Shown one piece after another: positions 31,356 through 42,000 of a DNA stretch of 64,000 nucleotides. Within the stretch, counting starts at the first letter, position 1. Each line of letters opens with the position of its first letter. A program made the translations under genes and the position numbers. The stretch comes from Edaphochlamys debaryana (Eukaryota > Chlorophyta > Chlorophyceae > Chlamydomonadales). The DNA is taken from the NCBI GenBank assembly GCA_016858145.1, contig JAEHOE010000017.1, forward strand, positions 372,001 through 436,000. The letters run 5' to 3'. Under the pieces are notes generated by a model that was not told the origin of the DNA, ran no database searches, and saw only the letters and a list, made by a program, of their open reading frames with translations.

Positions 31356-32182
31356 CTATATGCCACATCTCCAATTCCGTGCCTGGTAGTCAAAAGGCCC
31401 GCCATAGTTAGGCCGGTAGAAGAGCAACACCCAACACCCAACAATTCCCATGGGCAACTCCTGCCAGCACGCACATCCCCTTTCCGCGCCTAGAGCCTGC
31501 CCTCCGCTCCAGTAGTAGTCGTAGTAGTCGCGCTCGTACCCCTCGCCGTCCGACAACCCTCCAGCGTCACCCTGCTCCTGCCCCTGCGCCGCCGCCTTCC
31601 CGCGCACCCACGCCTTCACCTCGGCGCTGCTGCCCTCCGACAGCTTCCTCACCGCCTTCCACCAGTTCCGAGGCGCGGGACAGCCCGCCGCCAGGAGCCA
31701 CTCCAGCACCGCCACCGAAGCGCCCGTGACCAGGGCTTGCAGGACGAGGTTGGAGCGCTTGGGCGGCCCGAAGGACGGGCCCGCCCGCTTGAGCACGGGC
31801 AGCAGGCGCCAGTCCCTCAGGTTGATGGCCGCGCCGTAGGGTCCGCCGTTGGTCTGGTCAGGCGAAATAGGGGGAGGAGCAGTCCTCGGTGTTTACAATG
31901 AAGGACCCCCCTGGGGTCACAGCGCTGAACGCTGGGGCCAAGCGACCCACCTCACGGGCTTGCCCCCTGCAAGCAAGAACGCAAGTCCCTGTCATAACTT
32001 GCACTGACCACACTCAGGTCCCACCTTAGTCCTTGGCACGCAATGACCATGCTCAGCGTGTATCGATGGCCCCTCCTCGGCCGCGCCTCCTACCAGTAAC
32101 CGTTCACCGTTCATCATGTGCTCACACTGTTGGCCGTACACCTCTCGATCCTGGCTCTCCCGACCCCATATTCACTCCCACT

Positions 32183-32376
32183 CTGCGGCTCCCTCCCGTT
32201 TGTTATGCGCCGCAGAGGACTATGTCCCCTTTCCGCAAGGTGCACATCCCATCAAACGCCACGTGTAGCTCACCCGGTCCCCGCCCCTGCCCTGCGGCTC
32301 CCTCCCGTTTGTTATGCGCCGCCGGGCGAACCCCCCCCCCCCCCCCTGCGGCTCCCTCCCGTTTGTTATGCGCCGC
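32183..32376 (-). repeat. Three 31-bp repeats in the LINE 3' region
   Basis: CTGCGGCTCCCTCCCGTTTG plus 11 more bases (+ strand) occurs at 32183-32213, 32292-32322 and 32346-32376, with offsets of 109 and 54 bp. It lies just downstream of ORF2 on the element's strand, so probably in its 3' UTR. Confidence 0.85.
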
Positions 32377-32395
32377 AGGGTGTGCCCCGCCTCCA

Positions 32396-35300
32396 TCAAG
32401 GGGCGTCCGGGCCTGCATACTGCACTGATCCGTCCGCCATGGCCGCTAGGAAAGGGTGGTCGGTTGGGACCTCATCCCAGCCCCTGTGCGTGAGCCCAAC
32501 CTCCGCAAAACACTGCAAACGGCCCTCAAACTCGCCTCGTGCTACTGCTAAAGCCTGTGCCATCATCAAGGAGTGGTCCTGAGCGTCCCTGTGCGCATAC
32601 TTGGACCTTCTGGCCCGGTCCATCGCGCATATCGCGGCCAGGCACACCACATCCCACACTCGCGCATGAATCCCGGTGCCCTCTGGGGGCACAGCAAGCC
32701 ACACCTCGTGTCGTTTCACCGCCCTGCCAATACCATGACTGAGGCGCATACGAACAGCCACAGCGGCTCGACAATAACAGAAATGGTGGAGCCGATCGCC
32801 GTGCTCCATGGCCCGCCCACACGGACACCTCGCCACGTTCTCAGTTCCCAACTGGCTCCGGTGCATGCCAAATCCCGGGAAGCCATCCATCGCCAGCCTC
32901 CACAAGGGCTCTTTATTGCCCGGATCCCACTTAATGCCCCACAACCTCGGCCAAACCGCTTTCAGACTTGCCACTGCTTCTGCTGATGCCGTGTCTGTGC
33001 CGTACGCCTCCTGAATGTAAAGTGCATGCTTCCGTGCTAGCTTAACCCGAGCCGGTCCCAATTTCAAGTGCGTGGCCAGGCTAACTGTCATCTTTGCCAA
33101 GCTGACGTCCTCCCAGCCTATGCCCCTGGCAATGTTCGCCCAAGCCTCTTCTTCCCCTGGGGCGGCCGCCTGATCGTCCACCCCCCGTGCTGCTTCGGCC
33201 CACCCGGCCGGGAGCCGGCTAATAAGCGCGCCCAGGCGCTGTCCCATGTCTAGTCCATTGCGGAGTGCTTGCGGGAGCGCTCCCACCTGCGTGCCCAAAA
33301 TGCTCTGTACTACCCTTTCGGTGTATGACCTGTTGATCTGGGCCCTCGCCCGTGCGAGAGCCCGGCCTATGCTGCCCTCCAGCCCGTGCATCCCTCGGAT
33401 GCGCTCAAGCTCATCTAGGCAGCGGACTGCCGTGCCTACTGTCCGCAGTCCCGGAACCGCGAACAGATCTGTGAACTCGCCTTCGAGGCCCCAGCTTGGG
33501 GCGTTGTTGTCGATGTTCCCCGCGGGCAGGGCTGGGTTGCCCCAAAGCGGTGCATTGTAGACCCAGGCTCCGGCTGGCATGGGAGCAATCACTTGGGCCC
33601 GGGGCAGCAGCGCTAGCGCGCCTGCCACGCGCACCAGTGCTGGTGAGGTTGCGCGTTGGACTGTGGCCCCCAAGATGCGGAGACCGATCGACGAGGTCGG
33701 GCGCCGCATTGTCAGGAGGCAGAGCGGGTGTGCTGCTGGGTGGGTTGAGCGGAGCAGGGAGACGAGCGGCGCGGTCCACGGCGGGCGGTAGCGGAGGAGG
33801 CCGCAGGCGCCCAGAATGCCACGGACTGCCGCACTCGCGTGCCTGGCGCCAGTGTGCTCGACGAGGGGGAGCAGGCCGAAGCCGCCAACTGCCGGGGAGA
33901 GGTACATGCAGCTCGTGGGTGCTCCTGCAGGCAGTGCGTTGGGGTTGTCCCTGTATCGAGCAGGCGTCATGTTGCGGTCGGTCAGGGCCGCCACCGTGCC
34001 CACTAGGTGCTCTGTCGCCGTACGAGGGGGTAGGCCGTTGTGCTGGCAGTGGTAGAGGAGGGTGCCCAGGCCGTAGGCGGACAGGCATGAGGCAACGCCG
34101 AAGGCTGAGAGGCCCATCCTCGCGATCAGAGTCAGGCGGCTGAGGAACTTGTCCAGCAGGGGGGGAGGGAGGGGAGTGGCCGCCGTTGGTTGTGTGGAGA
34201 ACGTGACGCCAAGGGTGCGTGCCGATGCGGCGAGGTGGAGGCCGGCAACCTGCTCCGCAGCCTGGGGTCCGGGGGGGGGATGCTGCTGGAGGGCCGGGGG
34301 CGGCGGCGTGCCGATGCGGAGGAGCTCGCACTTTCCCACGTTGAGGCGTTGGCCTGACGCTGCTGCGAAGGTGTCCATGGCGCTCATCAGGGCGGAGACG
34401 AGGGCGGTGGATCGCAGGATCTGTCCGTAGTCATCTGCATACTGGCTGGCTGTGAGGCGCGTGTTGGCTAGGGCGAACCCCAGTTCAAGTCGCTTGAGGA
34501 AGGAGAGCAGGGCTTGTCCGGGGGCCAGGTAGAGAAGGGGGGCCAGCGGGCAGCCCTGTCGTACCCCAGCTGTAACTGCCTTATAGCTGGAAAGCTGACC
34601 GTTGACCAAGGCAGCCGATCTGGTGCCCGTGTAGATCAGTCTGACCCATCTAAGAAAGCCATCGCCAACCCCCAGAGCATCCAGGCAGGCGAGGAGGAAC
34701 GGCCTGTCCACGGTGTCGTATGCTTTGTGGAAGTCGAGGAAGGCTATGAGGCCCGACTCGCCTGATTTGCGTAAGGACTCAGCGAGCAGCTGCATGAGGA
34801 GGATGTTGTCGGAGATGAGGCGAAGGGTGAGGAAGGCGGTCTGCTCGTTGTCAATGGCCTCCACGAAGGCGGGGAGGAGGCGGCGGGCGAGGACGCGGGC
34901 AAGGAGGCGGTAGTCCGTGTCCAGGAGGGCGATTGGGCGGTACATGGCGGCGACAGCTGGGTCCCCGCCCTTGTGAAAGCACGAGATCACTGCGTCCAGA
35001 AAGCCTGCTGGGGTCAACTCGGTGGTCCCAATGGCGGTGAAGACGTCAACGAGGATAGGGGTTAGCTGTGCTGCGTACGCCTTGTAGAGATCCATGGGGA
35101 TGCCATCTGCGCCGGGGGCAGTTCCGGGCCGGGCGCCGGCAATAGCTGTGGCTACCTCCTTTGCCAGAACCTCCGCTGCCCCCATCTCGGCTACACGGCT
35201 CGGCGGGCAGCGGTTGCCGGCTGCACGTAGGGCATGTAAGACCTGTGCGCGGGCTTCTGGGTCGGCAGCTGCGGCTGTGCTGACTCTGCTCCAGAACTCT

Positions 35301-36646
35301 GCCATCACCTCAGGTAACTCTTCGGGATTGGTTGCCTGGGACCCGTCAGGGCGCTGAAGCTGTCGTATGACGCAGCCACCTGAGGCGGGGCGGATTAGTC
35401 GTGTGATGGCTGGGCAGGGGCGCTCCCCAGTCCGGAGCCAGGCTTGACGTGCGCAGCGGGCCAATGGTGCTGCGGCGCGGAGGCTGGCGGCGGCGGCAGC
35501 TGCGCGCGCGGCGGCCGCTGCTGACGCGGCGCTGAGGTCGCCCGCTGCTACGGCTGCAAATGCTGCGGCTTCTGCTTGGGCAGCCGCCTCTGCTTCTGCA
35601 GTTGCCTGCAGGCGGCGCTGGCGGGCCATACGGTTGAGTCGGTTGCAGCTGATGAGGAGGGAGCGCTTGAAGCGGGTCCACCACTGCAGGCACTCGGCGG
35701 GCGTGGTTGGGCGTGCGGCACTCACTTGTATAAGCCAGTCGCCAAACTGGTCTCGCAGGTCGGGGTGATCCAAGAAGTGGAGGCGGGCTCTTGGGAGGCC
35801 CCGCCCGGGGGGCCGTGCCGTATCAAGGGGGTTGATGTAGATGGAAACCAGCCGGTGGTCAGAGGGGCGGCCTGACTCCACGCGGCAGGTGGGTACGTGG
35901 GCCGCCAGGGGACTGGCGAGAAGGCGGTCGAGTCGGGCGGCGCTGGCGCCGTTGGTGAACGTGTATGCGCGCTGCTCGGGGTGAAGGGCACGATAGACGT
36001 CAACGAGGCCTGGGCAGAAGGTGGAGAAAGTTGCTGTGGTGGCGGTATCGTCGGGGCGCCCATGCGCCGAGATGCTGTCCAGGGCGGGGTTGGGGACGAA
36101 GTTGAAGTCGGCTGCTAGGAGGTGGGTGCTCGTGGCTGACAGACTGGGGCCGAGGACAGTCTCAATAAAGCAACGTTGAGCTGAAGGGTTGGCGGAAGGA
36201 AGGTAGGCGCAGGTCAGCGTGAAGCTGTGGCCACCCCATCGTACTGGCAGCTGCACAAGTCGGCCCTCTGTGTCGGTCGTTGAAGGAGCCACAGGCACTT
36301 GTAGAGCTCCTCCAGTTATCAAGGCTTTACGTATCAGGATGGCGACGCCGCCGGCTGGGCCGCCCCGTGGCCCCTGGCCTGCCGGCGACCAAAAGGATTG
36401 CCAGTCGCCCACGTGGAGCTGGGCTGCAATGACGCTCATCTGGGTCTGCACCCAGTTGGTCTGCGCTGCTGGGAGCTTAGTCTCTTGTAAACATACTACG
36501 TCAAGCCGCTGCCTCGCCCACTGCTGCATGAGGGCGGTTAGGCGATCCAGCTGACGGTTTCCACCCCCCAAGATGCCTCGTACGTTGTGGGTTGCGACCC
36601 TGAGCGGTGGGAGTCCCGCTCGCTCCCGAGGGCGGCGCCCGGGCAT
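32396..36646 (-). CDS. LINE ORF2: endonuclease and reverse transcriptase
   Basis: A single open frame of 1,416 residues. Residues 15-270 form an APE-type endonuclease: THNVRG (20-25), LQETK (53-57), AADFNF (178-183), SDHR (262-265). Residues about 555-760 form a reverse transcriptase: YRPIALLDTDYRLLARV, LDFHKAYDTVD (637-647, first catalytic Asp), GVRQGCPLAPLLY, and QYADDY with the YADD box at 736-739. Near the C-terminus a Cys/His cluster CPCGRAMEHGDRLHHFCYC resembles the zinc knuckle of L1-like ORF2 proteins. All catalytic residues I can check are present and the frame has no stop. The copy could therefore have been active recently, apart from the ORF1 truncation. Confidence 0.92.
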   Translation of the reverse strand: MPGRRPRERAGLPPLRVATHNVRGILGGGNRQLDRLTALMQQWARQRLDVVCLQETKLPAAQTNWVQTQMSVIAAQLHVGDWQSFWSPAGQGPRGGPAGGVAILIRKALITGGALQVPVAPSTTDTEGRLVQLPVRWGGHSFTLTCAYLPSANPSAQRCFIETVLGPSLSATSTHLLAADFNFVPNPALDSISAHGRPDDTATTATFSTFCPGLVDVYRALHPEQRAYTFTNGASAARLDRLLASPLAAHVPTCRVESGRPSDHRLVSIYINPLDTARPPGRGLPRARLHFLDHPDLRDQFGDWLIQVSAARPTTPAECLQWWTRFKRSLLISCNRLNRMARQRRLQATAEAEAAAQAEAAAFAAVAAGDLSAASAAAAARAAAAAASLRAAAPLARCARQAWLRTGERPCPAITRLIRPASGGCVIRQLQRPDGSQATNPEELPEVMAEFWSRVSTAAAADPEARAQVLHALRAAGNRCPPSRVAEMGAAEVLAKEVATAIAGARPGTAPGADGIPMDLYKAYAAQLTPILVDVFTAIGTTELTPAGFLDAVISCFHKGGDPAVAAMYRPIALLDTDYRLLARVLARRLLPAFVEAIDNEQTAFLTLRLISDNILLMQLLAESLRKSGESGLIAFLDFHKAYDTVDRPFLLACLDALGVGDGFLRWVRLIYTGTRSAALVNGQLSSYKAVTAGVRQGCPLAPLLYLAPGQALLSFLKRLELGFALANTRLTASQYADDYGQILRSTALVSALMSAMDTFAAASGQRLNVGKCELLRIGTPPPPALQQHPPPGPQAAEQVAGLHLAASARTLGVTFSTQPTAATPLPPPLLDKFLSRLTLIARMGLSAFGVASCLSAYGLGTLLYHCQHNGLPPRTATEHLVGTVAALTDRNMTPARYRDNPNALPAGAPTSCMYLSPAVGGFGLLPLVEHTGARHASAAVRGILGACGLLRYRPPWTAPLVSLLRSTHPAAHPLCLLTMRRPTSSIGLRILGATVQRATSPALVRVAGALALLPRAQVIAPMPAGAWVYNAPLWGNPALPAGNIDNNAPSWGLEGEFTDLFAVPGLRTVGTAVRCLDELERIRGMHGLEGSIGRALARARAQINRSYTERVVQSILGTQVGALPQALRNGLDMGQRLGALISRLPAGWAEAARGVDDQAAAPGEEEAWANIARGIGWEDVSLAKMTVSLATHLKLGPARVKLARKHALYIQEAYGTDTASAEAVASLKAVWPRLWGIKWDPGNKEPLWRLAMDGFPGFGMHRSQLGTENVARCPCGRAMEHGDRLHHFCYCRAAVAVRMRLSHGIGRAVKRHEVWLAVPPEGTGIHARVWDVVCLAAICAMDRARRSKYAHRDAQDHSLMMAQALAVARGEFEGRLQCFAEVGLTHRGWDEVPTDHPFLAAMADGSVQYAGPDAP

Positions 36647-37225
36647 TTAGATGAGGTCGCCCGAAGCCACCTCCGCCCAGCTGGTAGCGAGGGAGCGGCG
36701 CGCCGGGATGGCGTGGCCTCCACCAGCGTCGTCCAGGTCCGTCTCCGAGGGCAGCGGCACCCTCGTCTTTTTCCCAGGGGGGCTCGAGCCGGTGCTGCCG
36801 CCGCCCCTGCCGTTCTTGCCGCTGAGGCGGCCTGTGGCCCCGCCCCGTGCAGGGCCGCGGCCCCTGCCCGCTCCGCCCCGCTGGGGTAGCGCTAGGGCCG
36901 CCAGCGCCGAGATCTGCTCGTCGTCGCCCTCCGGGTCCACGGCGGCGGCGGCACGCAGCAGGCCCGGCGGCAGCTGGCCGTCGTCTCCCGCCCCAGCCGC
37001 GGCGTTGGGCGCGCAGCCCAAGTCCGCCGGCCCGTCGGCTCCCGCTGGCTCCTCGTGGGCGGCTGGGTCCGCCTCGTCCGCCCGAGGAGCAGGGCGGAAG
37101 TTAGCAAGGCAGAGTAGGGAAGGGCAGAGCAGGACAAGGCAGAGGCCAGCGGATCGCCAGCCCGCCTGCGCGGCTGTGTCGGCTGGCTGCAGGCCCCATG
37201 CAGAACACGTGCACTACGTGCAGCA
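36647..37225 (-). CDS. LINE ORF1 3' part (partial)
   Basis: An open frame on the minus strand ends in TAA at 36647, directly before the ORF2 ATG (TAAATG), a layout suited to stop-restart translation. The sequence is Gly/Arg/Pro-rich (GGAGRGRGPARGGATGR) with a basic stretch (SPPGKKTR), consistent with an RNA-binding ORF1 tail. The frame is open back to a TAG near 37222 but no ATG begins it, so the 5' part is probably lost. Confidence 0.55.
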
Positions 37226-38720
37226 GGTTGTCTGTAGACTAGAGTGGTCAAGGGGCGGCGGCGAGTGCAAATGCATCAAGCCCCCGTCCTCAGCATGCCC
37301 GAACGCACCGGCTTGGGGCAGCTCAGCTCCGCCAGAAGCTCCACCGCCGCCTCGCAGCCCGACTCGACCGCCTTGGCCCACGCGCCCTTGGTACCCGGGC
37401 AGCCGTGGGCCGCAAGCCAGCGCATCGCCTCACGGCTTCCGGACTTGGCGGCCGAGAGGAAGAGCTCGGGCCTATGGTCCAGCCCGCTGGTTGCCCCACT
37501 TGCAGCCGCCGCGTCCCACGCCCACTGCAGCGCGCTCGCCTGCCCACCCTCCGCCGCGGCCGCGATGACCCCTGGCAGGCTGCAAGCCAAACCCGCCCCC
37601 GCCAGCAACTGCAGGGCCTCCACGCATCCAGACCGGGCGGCGGCCTCGAAGGCGCGTTGCGGCCTGTTGGGCCGCACCGCCGGCTCGCCCTCCGCAAGCA
37701 GCCAAGAGAAGGCAGCCGTGTCGCCGCGCGCAGCGACGGTGGGCAGATTGTCGTGGCGAGGGCGAATGCCCTTGCGCATTAGCCACTCGAACCGCTCCAG
37801 CATGTCCCCCTTGGAGGCAAGCTCCGCCACGTCGCTGTAGCTGGTGCTGTTCAGCGACAAACCGCGAGCGAGCAGGAATTCCACCTTGGCCTGCCAGTCC
37901 CGTTTGCTGACCAGGGCGTTGCTCAGCATCCCGCCGAGCTCCCGCCACGTTGCGGGGCCCGGCAGCTCCGCCCAGTCCAACACCCGCTGCACTGTCGACA
38001 GACTGCAGCCCCTGAAGGCGGCCTTGCAGATCGCAATCTCGCTGTTTCCATGAGGCCCTCGTGCCCCTCGCGGGCAGCGGACTCCGCGGCGTAGGGCGTG
38101 AAGTCTTCAGCGATTCCCTCCAGGCTGTCATCCAGACACCACTCCACCACGGACTGCTCGCCAACAGCGGCTGCCGCGCAAAGAATGAGCGACCAGTTGA
38201 GCTTGCCCGGGAAAGGGCACGGGTCCGTGATCCAGCGGCAAGCCTCTAGGTTGCCGCCCCTGGCAGCGGCCTCGACGAGCTGCTGGTTGGGCTCCACGCC
38301 CGCTGCGCCCAGGACTGCCTCGAGGTCCGCGACATCGCCGCTGCAGGCAACCATGCCGGCCACGCATTCCCGCCGCTCACGCGTCAGCTCAGCATAGGAC
38401 TCGGCCCGCATCCAGTGCGGCGCAAGCATGGCTACGGCCCAGCTTGGAAGGGGCTCTCCAATCTGCACTGCCTTGAAACGCTCGAACAAATCCGCGAGGT
38501 TGCGGCTCACAAACCGCAGGCATGCAAGCTCGTTTGAGCGGAGGTATTCCGCAATGCAAGCAGCTATTTCAGGAATGAGCGCCTGGGAGGCATCCGTGGC
38601 GGGTTGCTGCGGGTGAAGCGGATCTACATTCTCGCGCTCCTCAGAGCAGTGGACGGGACCGGAGTGCTGCATATCGCCCTTTGATGACGGTGGGGATGCG
38701 TATGGAGATGTGTCGGGCAT

Positions 38721-39086
38721 GTGTCAAGCCCATGTCTGGTCTCTAATCGCAAGCTAGGGGCAGAGGCCTAGAGGCGAATCCCTGCTCCTTAGTCACGGCG
38801 TGGTTACCAGCAACATGCCTTGCTCCCTTCCAGCACCAGCACCAGCCGGTTCGCCCTGTGCGTGCCTCTTGGCCTGCACACACAGCCACTTGCCGCGCCA
38901 CCGGCTTCACTACCCCCCCCGTGCCAGGCGCATCCCCTACCCCCACTGCCCTTGCCCCTGCTGCCCCCCTTGCCCCTGCCCCCCCTGCTCCTGCGCCCGT
39001 TCTCAGCCGCATCCCCGACTACATCTGCTGCGCATTATGCTCCGTGTAGTGCTAGATAGCCCTGTTGCTAGTGCACTGTATGGAGG
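38721..39086. other. Intergenic region upstream of paralogue D
   Basis: 366 bp between the start of paralogue D and the stop of the minus-strand membrane protein gene. It is rich in CCCCTGC-type runs. No TTACA (a reverse TGTAA) is seen for the upstream gene, and no other element is recognised. Confidence 0.5.
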
Positions 39087-42000
39087 CTATGCCCCCCGAC
39101 CCCCCTGCTCCTGCGCCCGGTGCGCCTCCCGCTGCTGCCGCAGCCGCTGCCGCTCCGCCGCCGCCGCCTGCCCCGCCGCCAGCGCCGCCGCCGCCGCCGC
39201 CGCCGAGCGGGGCAGCTCCCCGAACAGTCGCTCGTAGGTGGCGGGGGGCAGCTCAGCACCCAGCTGGTCCTGACAGGGGGGGAGGGGGAGGGGGGGGAGG
39301 GGGAGGGGGAGGGAAGCAGGTGTGAGTGGCTGCAGGTGAGGGTACCGAATAGTGCGTGCGTCAGTCCCAGGCGAGGGCAGCAGCGGGCGATTGTTGACGA
39401 ATCGACGTTCTGCCTCTGCCTCCGTCCTCCGCACATCACGGCATGGGTGCTCCACCGACGCCCTCTCCTCCCCTCCCCTCCCACTCCCCCAACCCTCCCT
39501 CTCCCCCTCTCCTCTCCTCCCCCGCCCTCCCTCGCCTATACCCCCCCCCCCTCACCTTGACCTGCTGGTACTCCCAGTAGGTCGACACGTACTCCGCGTG
39601 CCTCCGTGCCAGGTAGGCGCAGGCGCCCAGGCCCGCGGTGGCCAGCACGCAGCCCAGCACCGCGGCCGTGATGAGCACGGTGCGCCAGGACAGGCGCGTG
39701 CGGGCGCGCTGGGGCGGCTCGAAGATGCGGGAGGTGGGGGGGTTGACCTGGCGGGGAGGAGGGAAGGTGGGGCGGAGTGGGGTGGGGTGGAGTGAGGTGA
39801 GGGAGGACGGGGAGGGTGTGGGGTGCGTGGGGCTGGGATGCTGGGTCGCTGGTGAGGCCGGCAGCTTGGAGCGCCGAAGCCCCCACGCACTGCGTACAGT
39901 ACTTGCTGATGCGAAGATACCGAGACCGCCCCACCCCCACCCACCGAGTGACTCTACTTGTGTCCCCCACCACAGGGCAGCGGCCCCACCCGCACCCACC
40001 GAGTACTTGTACTTGCAGCCGTTGGGCACCTTGACCGCCACCCGGGTGGCCGTGGGGCGGTACACGCGTGTGGGGCCGTGCCGGGGCTTGCGCTTGCGAG
40101 CCGCGCCGCCCCCGGCCGCAGCGCGCCAGACCCGCCGCCACAGCGCACCCCAGCTCCCGTCCTCCTCCTCCTCCTCCTCCTCCTCCTCCTCCTCTTTGTC
40201 CTCGCCGCCAGTGTCCGCGCCGTCTCTCAAGTCCGCGCCCGTGCCTCCTTCCCCTGGACGATACTGGTGTGGTTGCAGCTGGTGTGCTGGCCGCACCTCC
40301 ACGGTTGCCCTTCGGTTGGCGGCCGCTGCGAAGGGGCCCCGCAGCACTGGCCCCTGCAGCAAGAGCTGCCGCCGCTGCCGCCGCTCCCGCCCCGCCGCTG
40401 CCGCCGCCCCATGCTGCCCCTCCCCCTCCTGCTCCCCTCTCCGTCTCCTCTCCGCCTCCTCGGCCTCCGCTGCCTCCGCCTCCAATCGGTCCCCCAGGGA
40501 CATCTCCGCCAGCTCCTGTTCCCGCACCCGCCGGGCCAGGTCCGGGCGGGAGGCGAGCAGCCCTGTGATCCCTGCAGTGGCAGGACCGGGGAGGGAGAGA
40601 GGCGCGAGAGAGGGCAGGGTTGAGCCGAGGAGGGCCGGGGACGGTCAGGAGCGTGGAAGAGGCTGGGGGCGGGGCAGGAGGCATGGCCGATCTCGGGGTG
40701 GAGGACCATCCGAAAGGACTAGCCCTTGCGCTCACATGAGTCATCCGCGAAGCGCAGGTCAGACGTGAAGTCGAGCAGGAAGGCCCACATATCCCGTAAC
40801 ACCTGTACGGCAGTCGTGTACTGCAGGGCTTGTACCGCCTGCGGTTCGAGGGCGAGTATCCGGACGTGTCAGTCAGTCACGTCTGATGCCCCAACCCTCA
40901 ACTCCCTAACCCGTAACCCCTCTCCGCCGGCCCAACCCGCACCCCGACCATACCCGCCTACAGTGGCGCCCCTATGCCCTCCCATGCTCCCTCTCCTCTG
41001 CCGCCCCCCAAAGCCCTACACGCCCTCCACCTCTGGTGAGTCCAGGTAGTAGAGCAGCAGCGCGGGGCCGTCCACCTGCGCCCACATTACCGCCTCCACG
41101 CCCTCGCCTGGGGGGGAGGGCGGGTTCAAGGGAGGTTTAGCTCGTGGCAAGCCGTGAAACAGCACCCCTGGGCGTGGTGATTGTGGGGGTGGTGAGGCCC
41201 GATCCGAGTGAGGGAGATGCGGTGAGTTGAGGCCGGGAGGAGGGCGCTGACTGCAACCTGCCCATGCATTCGTGCGCTCTGGCCCAGCGACCCTTGCGGG
41301 ACCGGGCAGGCGCAGCGACAGCACCCCGGACGCCTCCCCACTGCCCCATACCCCAGCCTCCAGCCCACCGCCAGCCCTCCCCACTGCCACTCAACCTCAA
41401 CCGCAGCACATGTAGCCCACGCCCCGCGCCAACTCCCGCGGCCCCCACCCCGGGAGCCCCTCCCGGACCCACTACCCACCCGTGAGGTTCCCCGTCAGGC
41501 CAAAGTGCCGGCAGGGCAGCCGCCCCGGCCCGACCACCAGCGCAGGGTTGGTGGTCATGGTCACCTGACAGGGGGTTGTTTGGTTGATTAGTTGGTAGAT
41601 CGGTTGTGTGGTTGGGTGGTTGGATGGCCCACAACGGGTCAGAGGAGAGCAAACAGGGGGCCGACAGAAGGCAAGAGCTGACTCGATCTGCCTGTGACTG
41701 CGCCGCCGCGAACGACACGCAAGCCCCACACCAAAAGGCCGCATGCTGTGCGTGCAGGCCACGTGTACGGCAGCTGTACGGCGCACCTGGCAGCCGTTGA
41801 TGGTTAGGTTGAAGGACTTCCAGCACGTGTAGACCGCCGTGCCGATGAGGTCGGTGGGGCTGCGGAGTGCGGGGGGGCGGGCAAGGAGGGGCGCTCAGCT
41901 TCCAATCGGAGCCTCCGATGGGGTGCAGCGCCGCAGCGCCGGCCACGCCGCTACTCTCCGACTTGGCCCGCAGAGAACGCCGGGATGCTGTCCGCCCCAC

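Larger units (their letters stand above)
32100..37225 (-). mobile_element. APE-type non-LTR retrotransposon (LINE) inside the intron of paralogue D
   Basis: Same strand as the host gene. It consists of a 5' partial ORF1 (open back to about 37220, no initiating ATG seen), a full-length ORF2 (36646-32396) and a 3' region with three direct copies of a 31-bp repeat. Its outer limits are estimated: the 5' end lies between 37309 and about 37220, the 3' end between 32180 and 31854. I could not identify a target-site duplication or an A-tail by eye. The missing ORF1 start suggests 5' truncation, which is common in LINE insertion. Confidence 0.85.
31356..38720 (-). pseudogene. F-box/ankyrin-like paralogue D, broken, with a LINE in its intron
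   Basis: Read on the minus strand: exon 1 is 38720-37309 (MPDTSPYAS..., F-box-like ALIPEIAACIAEYLRSNELACLRFVSRN, then ankyrin-like repeats to ELSCPKP). Exon 2 is 31853-31356 (TNGGPYGAAINLRDWRLLPVLKRAG...). Splice positions and phase 0 match paralogues B and C. The intron is therefore 5,455 bp instead of about 165 bp because it contains a retrotransposon in the same orientation. Exon 1 also has a lesion near 38035-38052: after AAREGHEGLMET the frame shifts, and about 19 residues present in B and C are missing before ICKAAFRGCSLS. Exon 2 reads past the paralogues' usual end with an unrelated tail (to RNWRCGI). Exon sequences otherwise remain well conserved, so inactivation looks recent. Confidence 0.82.
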
